From: Pyrenophora tritici-repentis
Taxonomy: Eukaryota; Ascomycota; Dothideomycetes; Pleosporales; Pleosporaceae
Assembly (NCBI RefSeq): GCF_003171515.1
Contig: NC_089399.1
Location: 2,480,001 to 2,544,000 of the forward strand
Direction: 5' to 3'
Length of the DNA: 64,000 nt
Below the pieces are notes generated by a model that saw nothing but the letters and a program-made list of their open reading frames with translations, ran no database searches and was not told the DNA's origin. Below, in pieces: positions 44,947 to 57,800 of this stretch (its first letter is position 1; each line of letters begins with the position of its first letter). Position numbers and translations under genes: made by a program.

Positions 44947-46181
44947 TCACGAGATGAGTTCACCGCCGAGGTCCATGCCAAGGCCTTCTACCTTTCCGAT
45001 GCGCTCCATGTGTGAATTGTCACCGTTTGGAGGCAGGATAGTATCGAAGTTGAGATTACGTCGTGCTTCTCGCACGGCAGCAGGTGTTCTAGTTGCGACA
45101 GGTGTGCGGTTCCATGATGCGTTGGCCTGGGCAGGACTGGGCGACATGTTCAAAAACTCTGCAAAGTTCAGGGTGGTCGAGGGTGTTGCCAGCCCGAAGC
45201 CAGCGTAGTGGGAGCCGCCACCACCGGGTGTAGACATCATAGATGAAGGGAGGGGTGTAGCTTTGGGCGGAGGGGTCGACGGTGCGAGCATCTGCGGCCT
45301 CTGGTGGCCTGGGCGAACGGGTGTAGGAGACGTGGCTAGGTACATCAACAGGTTTGCATCGTTGCCGCCCTGTTTGCCTTCCCGGGCTGCACCAGCAGCA
45401 TTGAATCCGCGTTGTCGTAAACGAGCTGAGCGAGCGACATCAGGGGGCGGTGTGCGTGGGGCTCTCGGCGGCGAGGACTGAAAGTGCGATCTGTTGAGCG
45501 AAAAGGATGTAATGGGCAAGTCTTCGTCGTCATCTTCGGAGAGCAAGGGTGAGTGAAGGTGATGATCGGCTATGGTCGATGTTTCAGAAACAAAGGATAA
45601 GCTCGGGACGTGCTGACGGCCAAATCGAGCATGTCTGCGATGGTAAACAGGCGACGATTCGGGTAGCTGGAAGCTGTTCTTCCACGAGGTGGCGGCAGCG
45701 GTGGCTGTTCTTACTTTGACGCGGGCGTGGTTGCTAGATGCTGGCTGTTTGCTGCGGTCGTAGCGTGGCCGCTTGCTCTCGCCGCCGTAGATGCTCCCCG
45801 ACCGGCTGACGGAGCGGCGGACCTGGTCTGAGAAGATGGGGGCTTGGAGCGGAGAGGAGTCGAGGACGCTGGGTTGATAGAAGCGCTCAGAGACGCTCGA
45901 GACATCGGACATGGCCTCGTTGCTAGAGCCGGGTCGCTTGCGCTTGCGTTCGGCACCGTCGAGAACGGGCTCAATGGCATCCAGGCTGAGGCTCTCCCAG
46001 CCATTCTTCATCTTGACGTTGGCCAGTGCGAGGCGGTTTTGCAGTGTCCTCGTCATCTGTGCAGCACAAAGTTAGCATACATGCAACGGCCCTGGGACGG
46101 TACAGAGGGCAAAGGGAGACGGACCTTTGAAACGTGGGCCCTTCGCAGGACCTTGGTCGCAACTTCATCCTGTTCAGCCAT
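44947..46181 (-). CDS. Whi5/Nrm1-family G1/S transcriptional repressor
   Basis: 388 aa, two exons; intron 46124-46057. Exon 1 gives MAEQDEVATKVLRRAHVSK; its donor is GTCCGT, weaker than usual. Near residues 24-50 lies TLQNRLALANVKMKNGWESL then SLDAIEP, the GTB motif of the Whi5/Nrm1 family, which binds SBF/MBF transcription factors. The rest is Ser/Pro-rich and probably disordered, with many SP/TP sites (SSPLQAP, SSPPRAPRTPPP, TSPTPV, SPSPAQ), as expected for a CDK-regulated repressor. A KRKRPG stretch near 55 could be a nuclear localisation signal. Function by family: holds back G1/S transcription until phosphorylated. Whether it is the Whi5 or Nrm1 equivalent cannot be decided here. Confidence 0.85.
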
Positions 46182-47678
46182 GGTGGAGCAAGAGGTTGCA
46201 AAGGCAACAAGCAACAGCGGGATGGGTGTGGCCTGACGTCTGTCTCACGATGGTAGTTACTGGTACTGCTCCAGCAGCATTTGGGCGGAGCGGAGGTGAG
46301 GGCCGGGAAGGAATGTGAGGAGACGGTTGTTTGCGGACTAGCTCAAAACGAGCGGTGGGTGGCACAGGCCGGCCAGGTCAGAGAGTCAGGGCTTGGAAGG
46401 AGTGGAAGGAGTGAAGTCGAGCTTGTGGGCTTGCAGGCTTGTCTGGCTCCCGTCCGGCGCTGGAGTCATGGCCAGGCACTGCACTGTAACAAGCAAATTG
46501 CTGTCGACGGTTTGGCGAGCGACAGGGGCGGGGGTCCGGTCATGGCTGTGGTAGCGCATGCTGAGTAAGGGGTTAGTGGGTACGGTATTGTACAGATATG
46601 TACGTATGTACGTATGTATCGTATCGTATCAATGTTTCAGCGAGCGGGCCGGCCGGCTTGCGCATGCGCCTTATCGCCGCCGCCGCCGCCGCTCGCCGTT
46701 CGCCGCAGCGCCGCAGTCCAGGTCTGCGTCTGCGCCCATGTCTGCATCAAGTGGTTGATCAACCTCGAGCTACACCAGATGCGACGAGCGAGCTGCCGTG
46801 TCGTGCTGCGCAGCATATAGGTATATGCCATGCCATGCGCATCACATATGCGTCACACTGTACCGTACCTTTGTACGCCTTGTCTGTCGCTTGTCGCTTG
46901 TCGCTTGTCGCTGTCAACGACGCACGTCTGCCCGCTGCCAGTCAGTCCCGTCACTCAGTCAGTGCCAGTGCCAGTGCCAGTCGAGCGAGGAAACGAATGT
47001 CGCTGTCGCTGTCTCAGTATCAGACTGGGCACGAACTGGGTGCCCAGATAGGCTAGACTGGCTGGACACGGCTATTCGGCCTAGCGCCTGCAAGCAACGT
47101 CATTTGGTTGAGTCGCGCGCATGTCGCATGTCGCAAGTCGCAGCTCTTTTGCAACTGCTCAACGTGTATCCGCGCCAGTGCAACCCACCAGTTTGCCCGC
47201 CACTTCCTTGGCCATTGCAATTCGAAGCAACAGTAATTCCCTCCCTACTTGCACTTGCACTTGACCTCTACATGTTGGGAAGGCGTGCCGCGCTTCACCA
47301 CATTAGACATTATTCGGACCTGCTGCTAGCCTGATCGCCAACACGCAAGCCCTACCGGCGCACTTCACGTCGGCCTGCACTCCGCCCAAGACACTTGCAA
47401 CTTTCTCCTACTCAACTCTCACTTGCTCAACCCCCTCCCCCAGCATCTTCTGCTTCCACTCGCTCTGTTCCACTTGCGTAGCCCGCATACAAGCATAGCT
47501 ATTGCCATTACCGCTTCTCCACGTCTGTTCCCAGCCCACAGTGACTATCCCACTGCATTACGCGTCCTCCGCAACAGGTCCTACTAGCTCCACATCCACG
47601 CCGCTCGTCGCTCGTTACCATTTACGCCTATGACTCCATAATTCGCCCTGTATACCACCCTCGCAGTAGACAGACACG
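46182..47678. other. divergent promoter region rich in simple repeats
   Basis: Lies between divergent Whi5-like and metallopeptidase genes. It carries several microsatellites: GTAC/GTAT near 46595-46630, CCG near 46675-46695, TGTCGCT near 46881-46914 and CCAGTG near 46960-46983. Sequence from about 47380 to 47678 is C/T- and CA-rich, typical of a fungal 5' UTR. No gene seen. Confidence 0.55.
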
Positions 47679-50187
47679 ATGCCTTCTTTCTTAAGAAGCC
47701 TGGGCAGGAAGAGCAGTCGCATGTCCAAGTCTGGCGACAAGCACCACAATACTATGGTACCACACAATGCCAACGCCCTCAAGCATCGCGCTTCCGCCTC
47801 TACTCTGAATTCCTCCCAGGTTGGCTCTTCCACTCCCTCGACTACGCCTGCGACATCCACCACCGACGAAGTCAACACCCAGACCAAAGACCTCACCAAT
47901 GGCCCCACCCCAGTACCACCCGTACCTTCGCGCCCGCAGCGACCAACCACCGAACCCGTGAAGCGCTATAGCATGAATGTAGGGATACAAACGCGCCTAC
48001 CATATCATCGTCGTCTAACTTATTCAACCAGGGCTTAGCTTCGCCAATTTCCAATGGCTCCAATGGCTCCAATAGTTCCTTCAGTAGAGTCTCACTGCTC
48101 GCACCACGCGTCCTGTCCGTCTCGGATAACTCCTGGGTACGTATGGTTGGCTATAGAACAAAGACAATGCTGATTATTCCTAGGTACATCAACAAGTGCT
48201 GCTAGTTTTCGGCCAGATCGGCGAGGCGCAAAGCAAACCGTTGGATGGCACACTGACGGTTAACCACCATCAGGGCCGTTTTCCGTCTACTTGCTGGCCA
48301 GTTCACGATTCCTACTTCAAGGCTTTGGTTCACCTGGAGCCTGGCTGGAACAGAATACGTCTAGACTTTTCCTCGCCCAAGATCTCGTCGCCAAGCACCT
48401 CCATGTCCGCCCACGCTTCTTTCATCAATATTAACTACCTCCCACTGTCGCATTCTCCACCTCTCCAACTTGCTATTATCCTTGGCCATGACTCCCCAGG
48501 AACATATGACGCACCTCCTGAGCGCATCGAGCGAGAAGGGAATGGTCTCGAACTCGCCATCAAGAAGTTTCGAATGTCTGCATATCTTTGGCAAGCCTTT
48601 ACCGGCGAGCAGATGAAGCGCTATGGTTTCGGTCGCCGTTGTTTCCGCTTTGAAGATGCTTGGGAGCCTGGAACGCTAAGTTATCAAGACTGGGCACAAA
48701 ACCAGTACAGGACACAAGCACAGGTGCACGTCATTCGCTCTCGGAGATCTGTCGCGGAAATACGTGATTTGCAACACGCCCAACAATACGGCCCAGCCAC
48801 AAAGAAGAACGAACTTTTCGACATCGCCATAGAGGCATGTAGAGATTACTTTCCAATGGCGCCCGGTCAAAAGCGTTACGTATCCTGCCTATTCCTCGAC
48901 ACTCATTGGGACACGCAAGAACAAACGGTCCGAGGACACGCGGCTTTGGGCGGAGGAACTGAAGACCTAGGACTAGCCATCTTCGGGTCCCATGCGCTTC
49001 ACAGTTATCCATCAAGTATAGAGGAAGTCTTCCAGGCTTTCCAGGACTGTACGCGAACCGATACCACGTTTGTCGCAAATGATTGCGACGAATCTGGAAG
49101 CAGCTGGGAGGCTGCCAACATCGGAATTGGCGCTCATCTCCACGAAACAGGGCATCTCTTCGGCTGTCCTCATCAGGAGTCAGGTGTCATGTTACGCGAC
49201 TATGTTACGCTTAATCGCACCTTCACATGCCGAGAGCCTTACTCCACCCGCACAAAGTCACCTGGTCAGCAGCTCGTGCTGCCTAACGACGAATGCAGAT
49301 GGCACAAATTAGACGTTCTGCGCTTCCGATTTCACCCTTGTTTCCGGATTCCAATTGACAATCCCAACATCAATGGAGACGGCAGCGTGCAGGTATGGAC
49401 AGTTGATGTTAGTCAAGGTGGAGTGATTGCAACCTCGAAGTCCGGCATTGCGTGGGTCGAAGTGTTTGCTGAAGGAGACGATGTTTGCCATCACTGGAAA
49501 GAGTTTCCCGAATCGGAAGGCCAATATCCACGACAGGTTGTACTGGATGAAGGCATGGTCCGTTCCCTCCTACCTAAAGAGAAACAGAAGTCACGCTTGA
49601 AGGTCGAGGTCTTTTCTGCAGGTGGAGGGAAGCATGTTATCGAGGACTTCAGTCAACTCTCTAACCAGAAGCAAGCCCGTGTCAAGATACCAGATGGTAG
49701 ATGGGGCTACCGCGGTGGCAAGTTGGGCTACTCGCAAATGGAGGGTTCACGGCCAGAGGAAGTCATCTTCGATTACGTTCACATTCAGACCAAACTCCTA
49801 CTCAGCATCAAGATATACCACGGCGCAGCAGTGGATGGATTAGAATTTGTCTACGAAGATACAGCAACCCAACTTTTCGGCAACAGAGGAGGTAGCATGA
49901 CGGAGTTTGCACTGGACACACGCAAAGGAGAGCTTTTGCTGGGTTTCTCTCTACGCGCTGGACTCTGGATCGATGGCTTGCAAATACTAACCAGTTTGGG
50001 AAGGAAGAGCGAGTGGTATGGCAATCCGAACGGTGGTAGCGGGTACGTATACGATCAATGTAGGACATGCGCGCTAGCTAACGTTGTCAGACACACGCTC
50101 ATCCCTCCTCGTGGCTACACAATCGGCGGCCTGTCCGGCTCCTGCGCACAATGGCTTGACGGCTTCTCACTGATCATCACACGGTGA
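47679..50187 (+). CDS. zinc metallopeptidase (PF12044-like) with C-terminal jacalin-like domain
   Basis: 786 aa in four exons; introns 47979-48031, 48137-48183 and 50043-50090. The last intron is 48 nt, a multiple of three without a stop, so retention would still give a full frame; splicing it produces GGSGHTLIPP, which fits the family better. Residues 1-140 are Ser/Thr-rich and basic. The catalytic motif HETGHLFGCPH (455-465) fits HEXXHXXGXXH, the metzincin zinc site. From about 620 the repeated aromatic/Gly pattern (GYRGGKLG, DYVHIQTKLLLSIKIYHG, LQILTSLGRKS, GYTIGGLSGSCAQWLDGFSLI) is a jacalin-like lectin fold. The uncharacterised budding-yeast YIL108W is a relative as far as I recall. No signal peptide, so probably intracellular; substrates unknown. 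Confidence 0.87.
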
Positions 50188-51170
50188 TTTCGTCCCTGCC
50201 CAGATCAAAGTTCCATCGCCTTTTTTTGCGCCGAGTGGCTCGTCGCAGAATTACGCCAACACCCGCATGTGGTTGAATATTGCTGTGGATCGACATCCTA
50301 TCTAACCCCGAAGGCGATCGATACCAGGCGCCTTCTTCGCCTCGAGACACGTATAGATGGGACATGCTAAGAGCAGTACACTGTTGTTTTACATGAGGCC
50401 TTCTGCGCAGCTATCTTGGTTACCGAGCTAAGAGTTGATTTGGTATATTTGCATACCCGCACATGGGCAACCCCACAGCAACACAGGGTTGCATATGGTT
50501 AGCATTGATGCGAAACACTGAGTGGACCCATCACTCGGTCATGGCAGGGAAGGACTTTGCTTCGCACATTTACAGTCATGATACCACAGTCATTAAGCTT
50601 GACTTGTTTTGTTTTGTTTTGTTTTGTTTTGTTTCTCTGTAACACCGGCTCTTTGAGAAGAGAAAGCGTAATATCAAGGGCTTCTTGAATAATACATGTC
50701 ATAGTTTCAGCTCTCCATTGACATGCCATGCTACTTATCTCTCAACGTCACCAGGCAATGGAATAGTGTGCCAAGCTGGTGAACAGACCATTGACGAAAA
50801 CATAGCGTCGCGAATGTTGGCACAATGACAATCACATGTGCCGACACATTCTGCGGGACAAGCGGTTTGTGGCTGGGGCGGGCGCAGGGAGATGACGTTT
50901 AGGCCAAACTTGAAATTCTGGCTCAGCCAACCTAGCCGGCTCAGCCAGGGCCAACGTCACCGCTTGCCTTTGCACCGCCGCCGCACTGCCTTTTGATCAG
51001 CAGGCAACAAGCTTTTGACCACCAAAACCCTACTTTTCCTCTCGCGGAAGCCTGGGACCCTTGATCAACTTATCGCACAAAGCGAAGAATTTCTTTTTCA
51101 TCTTAGCAGGCGATTGCGAGCTGCTATCATACCGAAGCCTAGGACAATAACGCAGAGCAACGACACAGTC
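50188..51170. other. intergenic region with (TTTTG)n microsatellite
   Basis: No gene. About six TTTTG units lie at 50605-50634. The right 150 bp would be the promoter and leader of the phosphatidylserine synthase gene. Confidence 0.55.
50605..50634. repeat. (TTTTG)n microsatellite
   Basis: About six tandem TTTTG units downstream of the metallopeptidase gene. Confidence 0.95.
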
Positions 51171-52051
51171 ATGTCGCAACGAAGGAACGGCGGCGGCGAG
51201 CCGCAACCCAAGGACCAGATGCCTCCTGCAAAGGGTGAAAGTATGTAGAAAGCCTGTCAAGGAGGAGAGAGAGAAGCAATGCGCTGTATCCCAGGAAAGT
51301 AACAACACAAGCTAACATGACACCTCCGAATAGCACAAGACAAGCAAGTCCGTCTGCTCTCCCAAGAAGCCGGCCACTTCTCCCTCGTCCGCGCTCTGCA
51401 TCTTGCAGACTTCATTACGGAGCTCAATGGTACGCACAAGTCCCCAAACAGTAACAAGACGTGAAGACTAACCAGGCAAACACAGGCTTCTGCGGCATAA
51501 TGTCCATTCTCTCCTCGCTCCGCTACTGCACGCAAGCCGACCCCACCAACCACACCAACCTGTACTGGGCGCTCGGCTTCATCCCGCTCGGCCTCTTCTT
51601 CGACTTCATGGACGGCAAAGTGGCACGCTGGCGCAAGAAGGCGTCGCTCATGGGCCAGGAACTTGATTCGCTCGCCGACCTCATCTCGTTTGGTGTGTCG
51701 CCTGCCGCAGCGGCGTTTTGCCTGGGTCTCCGCACCCCCGTCGACCACGTCCTGCTCAGCTTTTTTGTCCTGTGCGGACTCACGCGTCTGGCGAGGTTCA
51801 ATGTCACGGTTGCCATGGTGCCCAAGGATGCGACTGGCAAGAGCAAGTACTTTGAGGGTACCCCGATTCCCATGTCCTTGGGTATCGTCCAGATCATGAC
51901 GTATTGGGTGTACAAGGGGTGGACTATGGAGCAGGTGCCGTTGGGACTTTGGCTCGAGGGCACGCCGCTTGAGTTTCATCCTGTGGTCGCCATGTTCATT
52001 CTCCACGGGTGCTTGATGGTCAGCAAGAGTGTGAAGATTCCGAAGCCGTAG
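51171..52051 (+). CDS. CHO1: CDP-diacylglycerol--serine O-phosphatidyltransferase (phosphatidylserine synthase)
   Basis: 243 aa in three exons (introns 51241-51333, 51430-51485). It makes phosphatidylserine and CMP from CDP-diacylglycerol and L-serine in the ER. The CDP-alcohol phosphatidyltransferase signature DGxxARxxxxxxxxGxxxDxxxD is complete: DGKVARW, then G, D and D in [12 protein letters not shown]. Before it, [25 protein letters not shown] is the typical start of the membrane domain. Several hydrophobic segments follow, including the C-terminal [23 protein letters not shown] short hydrophilic N-terminus (residues 1-30) carries no signal. It is convergent with LCB1, 385 bp away. Confidence 0.95.
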
Positions 52052-52436
52052 ATAAAGCACAGCTGGAGGTGGCGAACACGGCAGCGTAGCATGAGCGTGA
52101 CGCTTGCTTGTGTTGGAGGGAAGGGAATGGGCCATATGAAGCGGATATGCGTCACTCGGCGTGAAGTGTGATTGATTAGCGGGCGTTACAAAAATATACA
52201 ATGATACCCTATTGTCACCATGTTGTTTCAATTGCGCAGTCTTGCTCGTGTGAACATGTCATAAAACGCATTACGAAGATACTATTATGTATATGCAACC
52301 ACTTAGATGAAGAATGTGAACAAAATACTCGTCCCAAATCTACCAAACATAGCCAAACCACCCACCAACCCAGTCTTTCAACGCCGCCATTCATGCTCGT
52401 AAATGAATGCACAAAAACATACCAAAGTCGTGCCTA
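52052..52436. other. 3'-3' intergenic region between CHO1 and LCB1
   Basis: Only expected 3' UTR sequence; AT-rich towards 52200-52330. No gene. Confidence 0.6.
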
Positions 52437-54211
52437 CTACTTGCGCTTGCTAATGATCTTGGTAATTGCATGTCTTATCACAATACCCGCCTTCTCGGTC
52501 TCCTTCTTGGTCAGCCCGCTCGTAACGCAAACCTTGAGCGCGGGAGTAGGCTGCCAACCGGCATCTCGGGGGTTGAGGCCGAGGCCGATTGGGAACGACT
52601 TGAGGCGTGTGATGAGGACGCCGTTTGCGAGACACTAGAGAGATTGTGTTAGCCAGTTGGGTTCATGATTGCAGGAAGAGAAAAGGGAACAAGAGCACAC
52701 ATACTTCATCAACAACATCCCGGAATATTTGATTCTGATCCTCAAGCGAAAGTTTCTTCGCCTTGATAACCTCATCCTTGAAGACCAGAAGCATCATAGG
52801 ATTATCGGACGAACTGCTGCAGCGTACCCAGTCGCTCCTCGGGTCAAGCTGTGCGCGCATTGCCTTGACATTCTCGCGTAGTCCAGTCAGGAGGTCGGGT
52901 TGTTCTTGCAACATGCTGATTGTTTCACTGGCCGTGGTGCTCAGCAAGGCGGGGAGAGCAGCAGAGTACGTGTACGAGGCTGAGGAGATGCGCTGATGTT
53001 CTACAACTTCTTCATTGCCGGCGCAGAATCCGCCTGCGGCGCAGAGAGGCCCGGAGAGGGAGCCAATGATCATGTCTACTTCCGAGGCGTCCACGTTTTG
53101 GGCTTCGGTGACACCGCCGCCGGTGCGGCCGAGGACGCCGTAGGACCATGTTTCGTCGAGAATAAGGCGGAACTTGTACTTTAGCTTGAGTTCGATCTAT
53201 AAGCGTGTTAGCTGAGGACTTCTGACATAGCATCTAGCAACTTTGGTACACGTACCAGCTTTGGCAGATTGACTACGTCGCCAATGTTTTCAAACAAGCC
53301 CTCGGTGATGATAAAGCGCCTAGTTAGCGGCTTCTTAGCCTGCTCCTTGACGACTTTCTTGAGCACGTTTTCCAGGTCTTCCATGTCATTGTGCTCAAAC
53401 CATCGGACGGTACTGCGGCTGATTTGTATGCCCTTCCTCGCTGCAAAGTTGAGCGCGCGATCCGCAACGATGATGTCTCCACGCTTGCTGAAACTGGGAA
53501 TGACACTGCTGATAGTCGAGAAGGATTGGGCATAGATGATGCAGGCGGAAACACCGAGGTGGGCGGCCACGTCGGCTTCCGTCTTCATGTGGACGTCCTG
53601 GGTGCCGTAGAACCCGGGGGGACCGCAGGGGCCAACGCCATAAGTGCGCAACGTCTGAATGGCCTTGTCCTTGAGGACATCGCTTGAAAGGAAGTTGTAG
53701 AAGTTGTACGAGGCGAGGTTGGTCACGGTGCGGCCGTTGGAGAGCTTCGACTTGGGGCCGGTAGGTCTAGGCAGGCCAAGTTAGCATTTGGCAGGCCGAC
53801 AAGGAATCAGACATCCTACCCAACAATAACCGGTCGCTTCTCGTTTTCAAGTTCCTCGAGCGCAGTCGTGGGTGCTACCAGCGGTTCCGGCGTCCAGTCT
53901 TCGACCAACTCGTCAATCTCCTATTTCATCGTCAGTCTCCAAACATCGCCGAAAGGTACAAAAACACGACTACAAGACAGACATACCGCATCCGTAAGCT
54001 GTACTTTCTTCTGTGTACTGTACTTGGGTGCAAGCAGGTACCTCACGGCGAAGAGGAACAAGAATAACTCTATTGCGCTGCGAACCGGGTCGTTCTGGTA
54101 ACTCGACTTGATGTACCTCACGGCGATGGCAGAACCCGGTATGCGATTGAATTGCGCATTAGCATCGTTGAAGAAGCGCGCTGTAGCATTTTGCACTTCG
54201 TTAAGATCCAT
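52437..54211 (-). CDS. LCB1: serine palmitoyltransferase subunit 1
   Basis: 508 aa in five exons; introns 53986-53921, 53819-53767, 53255-53197 and 52704-52635. With LCB2 it condenses serine and palmitoyl-CoA, the first step of sphingolipid synthesis, in the ER. A hydrophobic segment near residues 43-62 (SAIELFLFLFAVRYLLAP) is the membrane anchor. The aminotransferase class I/II fold follows: SYNFYNFLSSD, GVGPCGPPGFYGTQDVH, ADRALNFAARKGIQ, HNDMEDLENVL and LILDETWSYGVLGRTGRG-like DETWSYGVLGRTGGG. The Lys that binds PLP in LCB2 is absent from the matching region (SLSGPLCAAGGFC), which identifies LCB1 rather than LCB2. The gene looks complete. Confidence 0.95.
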
Positions 54212-54812
54212 GATTACAGTCTGAGGGCGGAAGACGTGGCTGTTCCCTTGGTCGATGCCACGCGCTGATGTTCGGGGGTTGCGGCGAAGCGCGGAGGTGC
54301 CACGCGAGGCGTCGCAATTTCACAGCCCCGTCCGTCTCATCCCGACCCTAATTTCCTTCATCACTTTTCCACTTTTGCTCTCCGGTACCGATATCATTGT
54401 TGTACTGTGAACAATGGTCGACATCAATGGAACCAGGCCTTTAGCCGATACATCTTTCGTTTGATACAGTGTTGGGCCAAATGAGGTAGATAAGACATCC
54501 ATATATTTATCTGTAATGCATTCGCTTTCTAACGTGTTCGCCTTCCCTTAATGAACCAAACCAAACCCTTCGTAGTGTATGTGCAGTCATGTCCGCACCC
54601 AGGGCGGACAAGTGTGTGAAAAAAGAGAGAAAGCAGGCTGATGGGTTAATCGAACCCCACCGCAAAACGCCCCCAATAATAAACGAGAGAAATACTGTAG
54701 CTGAATATTACAATCATTATGGAACCAAACAAAGTCCACCGCGCTCATGCTTCGCCCATCGTGTACAATGCAAGGTACGAAGCTGGTAGACAACGATCCC
54801 CAAAACATGCTT
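54212..54812. other. intergenic region between LCB1 5' end and FKS1 3' end
   Basis: Holds the LCB1 promoter and the FKS1 3' UTR (both genes on the minus strand). No gene or repeat seen. Confidence 0.55.
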
Positions 54813-57800
54813 TTAGTACGCCATGTACCGGCGGAAGCGACGAGCCGCCGCATCTGTTGACGCTGCGCCTCCTCCATCTGTACCAGCGGCGTCGCCGGCG
54901 TTGAACACTGGACAAACGCCCTGGACACACCTGCCTGTCGTGCTGGTAGTTGTGTCGTTGTTGTTGTATCCAGTTGGCTGCATGATCTCCATAGGCAAGC
55001 TGATCTTGAAGTTGAGGAACTTGCCAGCGACAATGGGTCCAACAATGAGAGCAAGGAAGACCACAAGGAGCAGGAAGTAGAGGATCGCGTAACGAATCAC
55101 ACGACGCTTGCGGAGCTTGGTCTGCTTCAGCGAGTAGATAGGAGGACGAATTTGACGGCTGCAGAATGTTAGTCGTGTTCAGCTGAAAGGATTGATAAAA
55201 CGTACCTGGGACGGAGCCAGAAGAGCATGACCGAGTGGAACTTGTCGGCGTATGGCAGCAATATGATCGGCAACATGAAGAAGAGCAGGACGTGGCCCAG
55301 GATGAAGTCGGCAGCGAAGAAACCCAGCTCGGTGATCTTGCAGAGGAATTCACGACCGGGTTGGGAGATCGTGTGCCAGCCCATGGTGTACCACTTTCCA
55401 GTCCACCAAGCAATGTTGGCAGTGTCGGCCTTGAACTCACGAGTGAGGGTGCAGACGATGATGAGCTTGAAGAAGAATCGCTGGATGGCGACGACGGCAA
55501 TCATACCAGACAAGGCTCTTGGGAAGCTGAAACCCTCAAGGAACATGAGAACAACAAAGAAGATGAGGAGGATCAGGACAGCGATGGCGTGGGCAATGGC
55601 AGCCAGGACCGCACCGAACTTCTTGCAGCACATGCTGAGAAGGGGTCCCGCGCAACAAGCCAAGGCAAACATACCAGCCAATACACCAGCGTTGACAGCG
55701 ACGGGTCCCAAAGCGATGAGTCCAATGCGGACCAAGGCGCCGGACTTGACTGGGGGCGGAAGACCGGCTGCCTCCTTGGAGGTATCGCGCCTGTCGTTGA
55801 CACCGGTCTGGGCGTTGATAAAGAGGAAGGGGACGAGAGTGATGGCGACCAGAACGAGAGGACCGAAGATCTCACTCATGAAGATGTTGGTGAAATGAGC
55901 ACGAGGAACATCGCCAGAGAGTTTAGCAGATGGGTCTCCGAGAACCTTGCGCTTGAAACCAGTGATACGTGTTCGCGAGAGACGGCAGTATCCAATCCAG
56001 GACGCGCTGTGAGACCGAGTGTTTCCTCGAGACAGCCAGCGGAGGTACTCCCTGTAGTCGATGAAGAAGTCGTCCCATGAGAACTGGTGAGGGTTGAAGA
56101 GGAAGGGTGCCAAGCAGAGAGACATCAGGGACGCCCAGAAGTAGATGAGCCATGGACCCCATGCTGTGATGGTGGCAAAGAGCAACATCATGAGGGAACG
56201 AGCACCAATGTAAATGGAAGGACCGGCGAAACGCGAGAACAGGATACCGAAGGGAATACGTGCGGTAGCGAAACCACGACCGGTACCAATGTAGCGAGCA
56301 CCACCATAGGACAAGTTGGTGTGTAGAGCGTTGGCGTAGATCTGGGTGACAAAGACCTCGAAGAAAGGCGATCCAGACGAGAAGTGCTTGGCCAGACGGG
56401 TTGCGGCACGCCAGAATCCACGTTCAGTCAACTCTTGAACCACAAGCGGAACGAAAGAGATGAAGAAAACGATGAAGATAGAGACGATACAACGCGCGAC
56501 CCAGTCGAAGACAGGAACCAAGTTGGCACAGCCGTTGGGCCATTGGGGATCGGTAATGGGAAGGTCCTTGTTGAACGAGCAGAGAATGGTCTCGTGGTTG
56601 AGGGCGCCGAGGTGGATGAGAACGAACATGAAGCACTGGACCGACAACATAATGAACATGTTGTTGATGTGGAAACCAGGATGGGCGTAGTAGAAGGACA
56701 GGAAACGGTCGAGGGGAAGCTGGGTACCCATGTAGTAGTACTCGCGAGACAACATCTGCTCTCCCATACCAGTACCAATCTTGGTTGTGAAGTTGAGGAC
56801 GGAACCGAAACCCAAATCACGACCCTTACCACACTGGTAGTACTCGCAATGCTTTATACGGCCACCACGTAGGAGAGCGTTCATACCGGCGTAAATATCT
56901 TCGTTGAGATGGAGACCCTTCTGAGCCTTGGAGACACCGCCACGAGTAGTCATGAAGATACCGTTGAGGAAATCAGGATGACCGTAATGGAGCTTGCCAC
57001 CAATCTGAGCCAATGTACGGGCAAACATAGTACCGAATGTCTGTTCCTTTCCGGCAGCGATGTCACCAAGGATACCGATGTTCTCAGAGAAAATGTATTC
57101 ACGGGCTCCGAGAATGGCAACCGGATTAAAGTTGGCATTAGGAAGACCGGGAGTGTAGGGTGAAACATTGTCGGTTGTCATCTCCTCGAACTCGGCAAGG
57201 ACGGAACGGATCTTCAGGCACTCCTCAAGGTAGTTGTCTTGGTTGGCGTCGATAAGTTGAATGTACTCTCCGCGGTAGAAGATGATGGAGTGGTTCTGGT
57301 TGTCGGATTTGCCGTCTCCAAGAATAGGGTTGCCAGAAAGTTGAATGCGAAACTTGGGTCGGCGCATACCGTTGTCCATGATTTCGGAGTGGCCATCGAT
57401 GAGGGCAGAGTAGATACGCGGCTCGTCACCCTCGTTGAGAGGAGGCTCCTCATCAAGGTAGGCAATTTGCAGGTCGGGGTAGGCACGGAGCAGGAACTCG
57501 GTGTTTTCGCGCTCTTCCTTGCTGAACTTGGCATAACGTTGCATAGATACGCAAATCTTGTACTTGCGGCGGGCCATGCGCTCCAGTTCACGCTCAAGCT
57601 TGTCGGAGTTACCACCAAACATTTGGACGACTTCGGGGTTCTCGACACGGTAGAGAAGCTTGATCGCACGGCTGTAGTTCATGAAACCAGAGATGGTACG
57701 GTACAAAGTCTGGGAACGGAGAGAAGCCCAGATACGTGTGCGCAGGGTGTACTCAGGAGCGGCAGATTTGAAACCAATGCAGTAGAAGGGAAGATCATCG

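Noticed and set aside
51257..52231. 324-residue minus-strand frame opposite the phosphatidylserine synthase gene
   Set aside because: Low-complexity His/Arg/Glu-rich antisense translation that lies over a gene with a complete catalytic signature.
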